From: Desulfobulbus oralis
Lineage (GTDB): Bacteria; Desulfobacterota; Desulfobulbia; Desulfobulbales; Desulfobulbaceae
DNA length: 64,000 nucleotides
Assembly: GCF_002952055.1 (NCBI RefSeq)
Contig: NZ_CP021255.1
Coordinates: forward strand, 2,145,501 to 2,209,500
Direction: 5' to 3'
In this document: positions 54,692 through 64,000 of the stretch, piece by piece
Position numbering within the stretch: the first letter of the stretch is position 1
How the letters are laid out: each line of letters opens with the position of its first letter
Notes under the pieces: model-generated
What the model was told of the DNA's origin: nothing
Databases searched by the model: none
The model's input: the letters and a program-made list of their open reading frames with translations, nothing else
Program-made: the position numbers and the translations under genes

Positions 54692-56182
54692 ATGAACTCA
54701 CATTCGCCGGAACAAGCAGCAGACTGTGCCGTACTCGAAGAGGACCGTATCGTACTCAAGAAGTCCCTGTCGCCGTTTCAGGTCTGGACACTGGCTTTGG
54801 GTTGCATCCTCGGCTGGGGGTGCTTCGTATTGCCGGGCATTCGTTTTCTTCCCCAAGCCGGCCCCATAGCCGCGTGCATCGGCTTTATCCTCGGTGCCGG
54901 CCTGCTCGCTTTTATCGCCCTGAGTTATGGGAAAATGATCGAATACTATCCTGTGGCGGGCGGAGAATTCGCCTATGCCTACGCCGGATTCGGTCCGACA
55001 GCCGCATTCATCTGTGGGTGGGCCCTGGCACTCGGTTACACCTGTATCATCGCCTTGAATGCCACAGCCATTGCACTGCTCACCCGGTTCCTGCTGCCAG
55101 GCCTGTTCGAATGGGGATACATGTATACCATCGCGGGATGGGATGTGTACGCCGGAGAGCTGATGTTACTTTCCGGAGCCGTGTTGCTTTTTGGTTTCAT
55201 CAATTACCGGGGCGTGAGCTTTGCAGGTGGCACACAGGCAATTCTGGCCCTGATTCTGGTGACCGGCGTAGTTGTTTTCTGCTGCGGCTCCTTTTTCGCA
55301 CCTACAGCGCATCTGGACAATTTGCGCCCATTCTTCGCACAAAACGTATCGCCTCTGGGCGCCGTGGCCTCCATAGTGGCCATAGCCCCTTGGTTGTACG
55401 TGGGTTTTGATACCATCCCTCAGGCGGCGGAGGAATTCGACTTTCCGCCGAACAAGTCCACGTTCCTCATGGTGGCTGCCATTCTGCTTGGCGGAGGCAT
55501 ATACGCGCTGGTCACGCTGGGTGTGGGCGTTGTTCTCCCGTATCCCGAACTGCTGGCTGCAAATCATGTCTGGACCACAGGCTATGTCGCCAGGTTCACG
55601 TTGGGCTCCGTGGGGAGCATCATTCTCGCCCTGACCGTGTTGGCGGCCATCCTCACCGGCATCAATGGCTTTTATATCGCCACCAGTCGTCTGCTGTTCG
55701 GCATGGCCCGCGCCAAATTCCTGCCGGAATGCTTCAACAGGGTTCATCATAAACATCATTCCCCACATTGCACCGTCGTATTCACCATGATCGTGGCCCT
55801 CACCGCACCGTGGTTCGGTCGGGAAGCCTTGAACTGGGTGGTGGACATGTCGGCCATTGGCACGGTCATCGCCTACGGATTCACAGCCATGACCGCATAC
55901 CGTTTCATGGCGGCACATCCGACACTGCCCGGGTCCGGCCGCGACAAAGTTTATGCCGTCATCGGCGTATGCACATCACTTCTGTGTCTGGGACTGCTGA
56001 CCATTCCTGGTTCTCCGGCAGCCATTGCCATCGAATCCTGGTATGCCCTGCTGGTCTGGTGCGGCCTTGGTGCCATTTTCTACATGATCAGGCGTGCGGA
56101 CCTGAAGTCCATGAAGACCGAAGAATTTTCTACCCTCATTTTGGGTAAGGCGGACATGCCGATCTTTTTCAAACGGAAATAG
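54692..56182 (+). CDS. APC-family amino acid/amine permease
   Basis: A 496-residue inner-membrane transporter with ~12 helices. The first helix has the family's broken-helix glycine region (TLALGCILGWGCFVLPG), and ALSYGKMIEYYPVAGGEFAY and YVGFDTIPQAAEEFDFP are APC signatures. AAGGAGGAATT precedes the ATG at 54692. It follows sarD by ~540 bases on the same strand, so a role in importing taurine (or exporting alanine) is reasonable. Sequence alone does not give the substrate. Confidence 0.75.
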   Translation: MNSHSPEQAADCAVLEEDRIVLKKSLSPFQVWTLALGCILGWGCFVLPGIRFLPQAGPIAACIGFILGAGLLAFIALSYGKMIEYYPVAGGEFAYAYAGFGPTAAFICGWALALGYTCIIALNATAIALLTRFLLPGLFEWGYMYTIAGWDVYAGELMLLSGAVLLFGFINYRGVSFAGGTQAILALILVTGVVVFCCGSFFAPTAHLDNLRPFFAQNVSPLGAVASIVAIAPWLYVGFDTIPQAAEEFDFPPNKSTFLMVAAILLGGGIYALVTLGVGVVLPYPELLAANHVWTTGYVARFTLGSVGSIILALTVLAAILTGINGFYIATSRLLFGMARAKFLPECFNRVHHKHHSPHCTVVFTMIVALTAPWFGREALNWVVDMSAIGTVIAYGFTAMTAYRFMAAHPTLPGSGRDKVYAVIGVCTSLLCLGLLTIPGSPAAIAIESWYALLVWCGLGAIFYMIRRADLKSMKTEEFSTLILGKADMPIFFKRK

Positions 56183-56749
56183 TTCTGTCCCTGAAAAAAT
56201 TTCAGGCAGGCAGCGATGACAGCAGGGGTTACGCTGTCACCGCAGGTGACGTGGGGTTGACATGCCCTTGAGCCCCATGGCGAATTTACAGCGTATCAGG
56301 CCAGGGTCCATTACCTGGTTTTACGGTAGGCTTATCATGCATCATGATCGTCACCCTGTTCCTGATCCGCGCTCTCCACTTATCGGAAAGTAACAGGGTG
56401 CTGCTGCCCTGCTCACGGGAATCGCTGCGCCGATCGGTCAGAAAGGCCATCGGCGCCCCCGTCCCGTGACCGGAGCATACCGGTTTGTTTACACCGCCGC
56501 TGCGGAAGCAGGCAGATCGCCGCGCCACCATCTTCTACGCCCTGTTCATTGGTGTTCCATGCGCCGCGAACGCAAGTTCAGGTGATCATGTCCGCCTTGA
56601 AAAGATTTCCTGGCTGGCAAGATTGCCCCTGTTGGCGACCTTTCCGAAACCGGCGCTGTGGCTTCTCAGCCTGCTGCGAAGGTGAACCTGGAGTGAGAGT
56701 CCTGCCTCATGCCGAATCCTCGGCAGGCGGGCGCCCCGGATGATCGGCT
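56183..56749. other. Intergenic, no clear gene
   Basis: About 570 bases between the permease and yjjB (convergent). CCTGAAAAAATTTCAGG just past the permease stop (about 56191-56210) is a weak hairpin. Open frames exist (one to 56685, FTPPLRKQADRRATIFYALF) but have no start signal, and I recognise no family; it could be gene debris. Confidence 0.35.
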
Positions 56750-57193
56750 TCAGCGGATGTTTTCGTAGTAAAACCGCAGGAGCTTGGCCAGGGAGGTGGC
56801 CAGCATGATGCCCACCGCCAGGGCCAGAGCGAGCCCCATGGTCTGCGCTGCCTTCCCGGCGAAGGCATGGAGGTCTCCCCGCAGCAGGGCGTTGACCGAA
56901 TAGTACAGGCCGCCGCCGGGGATGAAGGGGATGACAGTGGGAATCAGCGGCACGGTGACCGGCGTTTTCAGAACGATGGCCCAGACCTCCGCATAGGCGG
57001 TGAGCAGCACCGCCGAAATGAAAAAACCGAGATAGGGATTGCCGGTCACCTGAACGAAGACCAGATAAAAGCCCCAGAAGAAGGCGCCGCCCACTGCCGG
57101 CACCAGAATGCGCTTTCCCCGCATGTTGTACAGCAGGGCAAAACCCAGAGAACCAAAAAAGGCAGCGAGGACCGCCATATATGCCTGAGTCAC
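56750..57193 (-). CDS. yjjB: ThrE-type exporter, small subunit (YjjB-like, DUF3815)
   Basis: A 147-residue membrane protein. AGGAGG six bases before GTG at 57193 marks the start, and GTG overlaps the stop of yjjP (GTGA). It has four to five helices: VLAAFFGSLGFALLYNMRGK, GAFFWGFYLVFVQVTGNPYL, TVPLIPTVIPFIPGGGLYYS (PxIPGG is typical) and ALALAVGIMLATSLAKLL. Together with YjjP it forms a ThrE-like carrier; the E. coli pair exports succinate and others export threonine or serine. Confidence 0.85.
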   Translation of the reverse strand: MTQAYMAVLAAFFGSLGFALLYNMRGKRILVPAVGGAFFWGFYLVFVQVTGNPYLGFFISAVLLTAYAEVWAIVLKTPVTVPLIPTVIPFIPGGGLYYSVNALLRGDLHAFAGKAAQTMGLALALAVGIMLATSLAKLLRFYYENIR

Positions 57194-57972
57194 AATTGGC
57201 CTCCTGTGGCCAGAATCGCTGCTGCGAAACCGCCTGCTACGCACAGCGCAATCAGCATCGCCTCCATAAAATGCAGCAATCCTGTCATCATGTCGCCACT
57301 GATGAAATCGCGAAAGGAGTTGGTCAGGATGACGCCCGGAATCAGCAGCATGATGCTTCCGATCATGATGGCATCCAGATTCCGCCCCAAGCCTGTGCTG
57401 CAGACGGCGATGCAGGCCAGTCCCGCCAGAAAGGAGGTCAGGGTGTTGGAGAACATGGGCATGATCTGCGGCCGGTCCAGCAGAAAGACCAGAGCACGGA
57501 TAATGGCACCCACCAGGCAGGCCGCGCACGCGTCGCGCAGGGAACCGCCGAAAAATACCGTAAAGGAGGCGCCGATCAAGGCGCCGACCAGACACTGCAC
57601 TGGCCAGGAGTAGCGTTTCCCGGCGCGCGCAGCGTCAAATTTCTCCCGCACCGTCGCATAGTCGTACTGCTCCCGACAGATGCTTCTGGACAGGCTGTTG
57701 AGCGCATCCAGCCTGGTCATGTCGATGCCATAGCGCAACACGCGCCGCGACTGGCTCTCCCAGTGTCCGTCCGGCGTTTCGACCGTGGCCATGATCATCG
57801 AGGTCATCGAAAAAACATGCACCTGCTTCATGCCGTAGGCTTTACTGAGCCGCCGGATCGTATCCTCGACACGCCAGGCCTCTGCGCCGTTGATCAAAAG
57901 CTGCTCCCCGATATCGATGGCGCAGGCGAGCACCTGCTCCGGCGTGATATTCCGGGTCCTGTCTGTTCCCAT
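57190..57972 (-). CDS. yjjP: ThrE-type exporter, large subunit (YjjP-like, DUF1212)
   Basis: A 260-residue protein. The cytoplasmic N-half (LLINGAEAWRVEDTIRRLSK, GMKQVHVFSMTSMIMATVET) is the DUF1212 region; the second half has about five helices (VGALIGASFTVFFGGSLRDA, GSIMLLIPGVILTNSFRDFI, SGDMMTGLLHFMEAMLIALC). It overlaps yjjB by four bases. Its substrate here is not known; a dicarboxylate or amino acid is expected. Confidence 0.85.
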   Translation of the reverse strand: MGTDRTRNITPEQVLACAIDIGEQLLINGAEAWRVEDTIRRLSKAYGMKQVHVFSMTSMIMATVETPDGHWESQSRRVLRYGIDMTRLDALNSLSRSICREQYDYATVREKFDAARAGKRYSWPVQCLVGALIGASFTVFFGGSLRDACAACLVGAIIRALVFLLDRPQIMPMFSNTLTSFLAGLACIAVCSTGLGRNLDAIMIGSIMLLIPGVILTNSFRDFISGDMMTGLLHFMEAMLIALCVAGGFAAAILATGGQL

Positions 57973-58129
57973 ATTGAGGTTTCCCCCATGCGCCTCTTTC
58001 GTTGCTGAAGCGGCATTTCTGTCAGCTTATGGATGCCTCCGGCTCCTTCATATAGCATTTGCAGGGGCGTGATGCAAACAGGAAGGCGGTGCTCTGCCCT
58101 GCTGGCAGGGCCGGCAGCCCGGCGGGCAC

Positions 58130-58292
58130 GGCAGGCGTTTACGAGACAGAAGGCAGGTGATTGATGGCATCAAAAAGAGCGCCTCGTTCAAGACGGCCTC
58201 AAGGCCATGGGCTTTGGCGCCCGCACAGCCCAGACTCTGCCTGGGGACCGCGGCCGGGTGGACAGACCCGGCGTGGAGCTGGCGGACGCACC
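58130..58292 (+). pseudogene. Decayed 5' part of an amidohydrolase gene
   Basis: This stretch aligns base by base with the intact amidohydrolase gene at 63384: GGCATCAA.., TTCAAG, GCTTTGGCGCCCGCA and GGCGTGGAGCTGG recur in order, as in GIKESSMFKASCKAIGF and DSLGVELGV of the intact protein. It is out of frame at several points, has no start and breaks off near 58292. Orientation is the same as that of the downstream genes. Confidence 0.55.
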
Positions 58293-58510
58293 TCATCCTG
58301 CAAGGCCTTCCCGCTGCAGGCTGAGCCGCAAAAAAGGGCCATACGCCTGTTCGGGCTGGCGTAATGCTGCCCGAGCGTGTAGCTTATCGTGAAAATAAAC
58401 GGAGTTGCCTATGGTTCGAGGCAGCGTGCAAGGCAGTGTCTCATCGGGCTGTTCAAGCCGGGGGAGAAGAAAGTCCCCAGGAGGACAGGACACCTCTGCG
58501 CATTCACTGA

Positions 58511-59575
<1,065 letters not shown>

Positions 59576-59772
59576 TTGGGGCTTTTTCCCTGACCACTTT
59601 GCCGGGCCGTATGTACAAGCAGTACCTGCACTGTTGAGAACATCTTTACTGTAGATTTTCAGAGAGATATGACCAGACAACATGCTGAGCGACACAACGA
59701 AACATGAGCCTTTGATTGTCAGAACAGCATTCACAGGTACGTAGAGATGACCACGCAATTTGGGAGAGATTT

Positions 59773-61155
59773 ATGTTAGCGCTGATAGAAGAGATCAACA
59801 ATACGGTGAATGCTGTCGTTTGGGGCGTTCCCTCTATGGCCTGCATTCTCGGAGTCGGGCTTTGGCTGACATGGCGGACCAGATTCCTGCAGTTCAGGAA
59901 ATTCTTCTATGTCCTGGCGCATACCTTTGGCTCTATATTTGAAAGGAAAAAAGCCGGGGGCGGGGCACTGACCTCTTTCCAGTCCTTGTGTACAGCACTG
60001 GCGGCAACTGTCGGGACAGGGAATATTGCCGGCGTGGCCGGAGCAATCGCACTTGGCGGCCCGGGAGCTATCTTCTGGATGTGGGTCTCCGCCCTTCTCG
60101 GAATGTGCACGAAGTTCGCGGAGGTGACGCTGGCCGTGCATTTCAGAGAGCGCAATGATCACGGCGACTGGGTCGGCGGTCCGATGTACTATATCAAGAA
60201 CGGATTGAGCACAAAATGGCGGTGGCTGGCGATCTGCTATTCACTGTTCGGTGTGCTGGCCGTGTTCGGCACGGGAAACGCCACGCAGGTCAACACGATC
60301 ACCGCGGCAATAGATGCGGCCCTGCTCAACTTTCACGTTGTCAGCAGCGCCGGGATTCCCCGCGTCAATCTCACGATCGGGATCATCATCACGCTGCTGT
60401 TGGGGATCATTCTTTTCGGAGGAATCAAGCGAATCGGCAATGTCACGGCGCGGCTGGTGCCCTTCATGGCGCTGTTCTACATCATCCTGGGTCTGGCACT
60501 GGTCTTTGTGCACATTGAGACGGTACCCGCTGTTTTCGCGGCCATCTTCGAGGGCGCTTTCGCACCGAAGGCGGTCACGGGCGGAGTTGTCGGCAGTCTG
60601 CTCATCAGCATGCGAAGGGGCATCTCGCGGGGCATCTTTTCCAACGAAGCAGGCATCGGAACCGGTTCGATCGCCCATGCGTGCGCGGATGTCAGCCATC
60701 CGGTCCAACAGGGCATGTGGGGCATCTTCGAGGTGTTTGCGGATACCATCATTATCTGCACGCTGACAGCGCTTGTGATCCTCTGCAGCGGGATTCCGAT
60801 CCACTACGGGGCGGCTGCCGGAGCGGAGCTCACCATACAGGGCTTCACAAGCACCTTTGGCGGCTGGATATCGGCGCTTCTGGCGGTGGCGCTGTGCTGC
60901 TTCGCTTTCTCGACGACCCTTGGCTGGGGACTGTACGGCCTGAGATGCATCGAGTACCTTTTCGGCAAGAAGATCATCAAACCGTTTATCGCCGTCTACT
61001 CTGCGGTTGCAATCATCGGGGCCACGGTTGATCTCGGGATCGTGTGGGGCGTGGCCGATACCTTCAACGGACTGATGGCCATCCCGAACCTCATTGCAGT
61101 GTTCCTGCTGTCCGGTACAGTGGTCAGGCTTGCGCGCGACTATTTCAGGAAATAG
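59773..61155 (+). CDS. AGCS-family sodium:alanine/glycine symporter
   Basis: A 460-residue membrane transporter. The AGCS core is clear: FQSLCTALAATVGTGNIAGV, VGGPMYYIKNGL, RGIFSNEAGIGTGSIAHACA and FSTTLGWGLYGLRC. GGGAGAG precedes the ATG at 59773. It imports alanine or glycine with sodium. It lies between dctP and dctQM on the same strand, which is unusual for a TRAP operon. Imported alanine could feed ald. Confidence 0.88.
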   Translation: MLALIEEINNTVNAVVWGVPSMACILGVGLWLTWRTRFLQFRKFFYVLAHTFGSIFERKKAGGGALTSFQSLCTALAATVGTGNIAGVAGAIALGGPGAIFWMWVSALLGMCTKFAEVTLAVHFRERNDHGDWVGGPMYYIKNGLSTKWRWLAICYSLFGVLAVFGTGNATQVNTITAAIDAALLNFHVVSSAGIPRVNLTIGIIITLLLGIILFGGIKRIGNVTARLVPFMALFYIILGLALVFVHIETVPAVFAAIFEGAFAPKAVTGGVVGSLLISMRRGISRGIFSNEAGIGTGSIAHACADVSHPVQQGMWGIFEVFADTIIICTLTALVILCSGIPIHYGAAAGAELTIQGFTSTFGGWISALLAVALCCFAFSTTLGWGLYGLRCIEYLFGKKIIKPFIAVYSAVAIIGATVDLGIVWGVADTFNGLMAIPNLIAVFLLSGTVVRLARDYFRK

Positions 61156-61250
61156 CCGGCCCCGGAAAAGGTACAGCGCCCTGAAGGAACAGAGGCAGGG
61201 ATCAAGGTGAACGGCGGATTGGCTTGAAGTTTTTTTTTGGACGACCTGGG

Positions 61251-61285
61251 TGATCTGCGCAGCCACTCCTGATGGGCGCAGATCA
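61251..61285. terminator. Hairpin between the AGCS and dctQM genes
   Basis: TGATCTGCGC and GCGCAGATCA form a ten-base stem with a ~15-base loop in the 344-base gap after the symporter. There is no T-run after it on the plus strand. It may end the symporter transcript or protect it. Confidence 0.45.
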
Positions 61286-61499
61286 TCCTCAGTATCCGCC
61301 TGATCTCCAGGAAAGTGCAGGCAGGGCCGCGCCTCTCTGTGTGCCTGGAGCTCTGTTCCGCCCAGGTTGCCCAACAGAGCGATCACGACGAACCATGACC
61401 TGAAAACGACGAAACAGTTTTTTCAGGGCGCTTCCCGGCTCAGGCCCCTGAGGCTGCCCTGATCCTTTTCAAGCATTACAACCACCACGAGAAACCGAC

Positions 61500-63359
61500 A
61501 TGGAGATCCGCTCCCGGAAAACAGGCATTCTCCCCTGGCTAGACGAGCATTTTGAAGGCATTTTCATGATCAGCGGCCTGCTCAGCATCATCCTGTTTAT
61601 CACCTGGCAGGTGATTTACCGCTACATCATCACAAAATTTGTGGCCCGTGCCGGCGCCGCCGTATGGACGGAGGAGATTTCCCGCTACATCTTCATCTGG
61701 ATCTCCTATCTGGCACTCTCCGTGGCCATCAGAAAACGCTCGTCCATCCGGGTAGACATCATCTACGATCATCTGCCGAAGCGCGCGCAGCAGATCAGCT
61801 GGATCATCGTCGAGACCCTGTTTCTCTGTCTGACGGCCACCATTGCCTGGTTTGGCTGGGCCCAGATCGAACGCCTGCTCGATTTTCCGCAGTACACCAC
61901 AGCCCTGAGGCTGCCCTATCTGGTGCCGTATCTCATTTTGCCTTTCGGCTTCGGGCTGATGTGTCTCAGGCTGTTGCAGTCCCTGTACAAACAGGTTCGG
62001 CTGTGCGGTCCGCTGGACACGATTAGCGGTCTTTGCATCACCGGACTGATCGTCTCCCCCTGTTTTTTGCTGGACTACATCGAGCCTCTGGTCGCTCTCT
62101 TCGGCTATTTTGTCCTCCTCTGCGTCATCGGCGTGCCCATTGCCATCTCGCTTGGGCTTTCCACGCTGGCTACCATTATCAGCGCCGAGACGCTGCCCAT
62201 GGAGTACATGGCGCAGATCTCCTTTACCGCCATCGACAGCTTTCCCATCATGGCCATCCCCTTTTTTATTGCTGCAGGCGTGTTTATGGGGGCGGGCGGT
62301 TTGTCGCGGCGGCTGCTGACCCTGGCCGACGAACTCGTGGGCGGGCTGCACGGCGGCATAGGCCTGGCCACAGTCGTGACCTGCATGTTTTTCGGCGCGA
62401 TCAGCGGTTCGGGTCCGGCAACGGTGGCGGCCATTGGCGCGTTGACCATCCCGGCCATGACCGAACGGGGCTACGACAAATACTTCGCCGCCGCGCTTGT
62501 CGCTGCCGCCGGCTGCGTGGGCGTGATGATCCCGCCCAGCAACCCCTTTGTGGTGTACGGCATTTCGGCCCAGGTTTCCATCGGCGACCTGTTTATGAGC
62601 GGGATTGTGCCCGGCATCATGACCGGACTCGTGCTCATGGGCTATTGCTACTTCTATGCCCGCAAACGCGGCTGGAGCGGCGCTGCCAGAAAGCGCACCG
62701 CGGCCACCCTGGGGCAGGCCGCCTGGGATGCCAAATGGGCGCTGATGGTGCCTGTCATTGTGCTGGGCGGCATCTATGGCGGCATCATGACGCCCACCGA
62801 GGCTGCGGCCATCGCGGCATTTTACGGCATGATCGTGGGGCTCTTTCTCTACCGCGAAATGGGGGTTCGGCGCTTCTGTGCGGCCTGCGTGGAATCCTGC
62901 GAAACCTCGTCCATTATTATCGTTCTCATGGCCATGGCCACCCTGTTCGGCAATATCATGACCATCGAGGACGTGCCGGGCACCATCGCCCGCGGCATCC
63001 TGGGCCTGACCACAAGCAAAATCATCGTGCTGCTGCTCATCAATGTGCTGTTGCTCATTGTGGGCACGTTCATGGAGGCCCTGGCCGCCATTGTCATTCT
63101 GACGCCCATCTTGTTGCCGGTTGTCACGGGGGTGGGAGTGACACCCCTGCATTTTGGTGTTATCATCGTGGTGAATCTGGCCATCGGCTTCATTACGCCG
63201 CCGGTGGGTGTCAACCTGTTTGTCGCAAGCGGTGTGGCCAGAGCCAGGCTGGAAAGGATTTCCGGCATGGCGCTGCCCATGATCGCCCTGATGCTCCTGG
63301 TTCTTTTGATCTGTACCTACCTCCCACAGGTGCCGCTGTGCATTGTGGGTCATCACTGA
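61500..63359 (+). CDS. dctQM: TRAP transporter membrane subunits DctQ and DctM, fused
   Basis: A 619-residue fusion. Residues ~1-165 are DctQ: four helices with the conserved W..E...Y.F.W (AAVWTEEISRYIFIWISYLA). Residues ~185-615 are DctM: about 12 helices including GVPIAISLGLSTLATI, AIPFFIAAGVFMGAGGLSRR, GSGPATVAAIGALTIPAMTE and FITPPVGVNLFVASGV. Together with DctP they make a sodium- or proton-driven uptake system. Fused DctQM is common. It is followed by an amidohydrolase gene after 24 bases. Confidence 0.92.
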   Translation: MEIRSRKTGILPWLDEHFEGIFMISGLLSIILFITWQVIYRYIITKFVARAGAAVWTEEISRYIFIWISYLALSVAIRKRSSIRVDIIYDHLPKRAQQISWIIVETLFLCLTATIAWFGWAQIERLLDFPQYTTALRLPYLVPYLILPFGFGLMCLRLLQSLYKQVRLCGPLDTISGLCITGLIVSPCFLLDYIEPLVALFGYFVLLCVIGVPIAISLGLSTLATIISAETLPMEYMAQISFTAIDSFPIMAIPFFIAAGVFMGAGGLSRRLLTLADELVGGLHGGIGLATVVTCMFFGAISGSGPATVAAIGALTIPAMTERGYDKYFAAALVAAAGCVGVMIPPSNPFVVYGISAQVSIGDLFMSGIVPGIMTGLVLMGYCYFYARKRGWSGAARKRTAATLGQAAWDAKWALMVPVIVLGGIYGGIMTPTEAAAIAAFYGMIVGLFLYREMGVRRFCAACVESCETSSIIIVLMAMATLFGNIMTIEDVPGTIARGILGLTTSKIIVLLLINVLLLIVGTFMEALAAIVILTPILLPVVTGVGVTPLHFGVIIVVNLAIGFITPPVGVNLFVASGVARARLERISGMALPMIALMLLVLLICTYLPQVPLCIVGHH

Positions 63360-63383
63360 AACAAACCCATGTAAGGAGGGCCT

Positions 63384-64000
63384 ATGAAAGTCATCGATTT
63401 CCGTTTCCGCCCCAATACGCCGGAGATTATTACCGGCATCAAGGAAAGCTCCATGTTCAAGGCTTCCTGTAAAGCCATTGGCTTTGACGCCCGCAAGCCG
63501 CAGCCGCTTGCCGATATCGTGGCGAGCCTGGACAGCCTTGGGGTCGAACTTGGCGTTATTACCGGCCGCGACTGTGAAACCACCTACGGCTTTCCGGCCA
63601 ACAACAAGAGTGTGCTGGAATTCTGCCGTGCCTATCCCAAAAAGTTCGTAGGCTTCTGGGGCATAGACCCGCACAAGCAGATGGCGGCTTTGCGCGAGAT
63701 AGAGCAGGTGGTCAAGGAATACGGCATGAAGGGTATTGCCATTGACCCCTATCTGGCGCACATTCCGGCCAGCGAAGCGCGCTTCTACCCGCTTTATGCC
63801 AAGTGCTGCGAGTTGGGGATTCCGGTCTTTATCACCATGGCCCCGCCGCCGCAGGTGCCGGGCGCGATTCTGGATTATGCCAATCCCTGCGATGTGGACC
63901 GGGTAGCCCGGGATTTCCCTGAACTCACGCTCATCATGAGCCACGGCGGCTACCCCTTTGTGCACGAGGCCATCTACGCCTGCCAGCGCAACGCCAACGT
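63384..64000 (+). CDS. Amidohydrolase-2 family protein (3' end outside window)
   Basis: The first ~205 residues of a TIM-barrel metal hydrolase. MKVIDFRFRPNTPEIITGIK replaces the usual HxH-bearing beginning with DFRFRP, and later elements are PKKFVGFWGIDPHKQ, GMKGIAIDPYLAHIPA, GIPVFITMAPPP and LIMSHGGYPFVHE with the conserved His. AAGGAGGGCCT precedes the ATG. It lies 24 bases after dctQM and may act on the imported compound. A decayed copy is at 58130-58292. The gene runs off the window. Confidence 0.8.
   Translation, partial: MKVIDFRFRPNTPEIITGIKESSMFKASCKAIGFDARKPQPLADIVASLDSLGVELGVITGRDCETTYGFPANNKSVLEFCRAYPKKFVGFWGIDPHKQMAALREIEQVVKEYGMKGIAIDPYLAHIPASEARFYPLYAKCCELGIPVFITMAPPPQVPGAILDYANPCDVDRVARDFPELTLIMSHGGYPFVHEAIYACQRNAN

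Noticed and set aside
61539-63965. 808-codon minus-strand frame opposite dctQM
   Set aside because: Antisense shadow rich in H, G and R; dctQM is clearly the real gene.

Overview
The window looks like a chromosomal segment of an anaerobic, sulfur-metabolising deltaproteobacterium (Desulfobacterota). A Desulfobulbus-type host-associated species such as the oral D. oralis is my best guess. The guess rests on the GC-rich housekeeping genes, a DHH-CBS-CCA fusion enzyme of deltaproteobacterial type, a glycyl-radical isethionate lyase operon, TRAP transporters and the many broken genes and insertion-sequence scars. The species is inferred, not shown.

Region 1 (1-11 kb, nearly all minus strand) is a block of small exported proteins and lipoproteins: two paralogous AEERLPL proteins at its two ends (413-883, 9703-10203), a four-repeat protein, a DUF805-TPR membrane protein, an outer-membrane beta-barrel and two Sel1-repeat proteins. 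A repeated, dyad-rich intergenic element links several of them. At least two members are decayed by point lesions (928-1319; YbjN-like 10534-10971), so the block looks like a fast-evolving surface or periplasmic repertoire. It is followed by a frameshifted VIT/von Willebrand protein with its MerR regulator (11.0-13.8 kb).

Region 2 (14-34 kb) is ordinary core genome. A plus-strand run carries a lysophospholipid acyltransferase, CbiA, the NAD(P)HX repair enzyme and a CBS protein. A minus-strand translation operon rimP-nusA-infB-rbfA-nrnA-truB-rpsO-pnp follows (5' to 3'), with a tRNA-Gly(CCC) gene upstream of rimP. A DHH-CBS-CBS-CCA fusion and an M50 protease then run divergently.

Region 3 (33.7-44.5 kb) is an island of acquired and broken DNA: relics of IS30, IS200/IS605 and a third transposase, one complete-looking IS4-type and one complete-looking ISL3-type element whose transposases are both interrupted, an RHS/toxin remnant with an intact immunity gene, a DUF262/HNH (GmrSD-like) nuclease and a MITE-like element. 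In its AT-rich core are a methyltransferase, a GtrA flippase, an unusual ATP-grasp-HAD fusion and a truncated methyltransferase, probably part of a glycan or small-molecule pathway.

Region 4 (44.5-56.2 kb) is a taurine-to-sulfite module. Taurine-pyruvate aminotransferase (tpa) makes sulfoacetaldehyde and alanine, alanine dehydrogenase (ald) recycles the alanine to pyruvate, sulfoacetaldehyde reductase (sarD) makes isethionate, and the glycyl-radical lyase islA, activated by islB, releases sulfite and acetaldehyde. A sigma-54 enhancer-binding protein lies beside islB, and good sigma-54 promoters lie in the islA/ald divergent region. An APC permease downstream of sarD is the likely amine importer.

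Region 5 (56.7-64 kb) holds a ThrE-type two-subunit exporter, a TRAP transporter (dctP and fused dctQM) interrupted by an AGCS sodium:alanine symporter, and the start of an amidohydrolase gene. A decayed copy of that amidohydrolase lies upstream at 58.1 kb.
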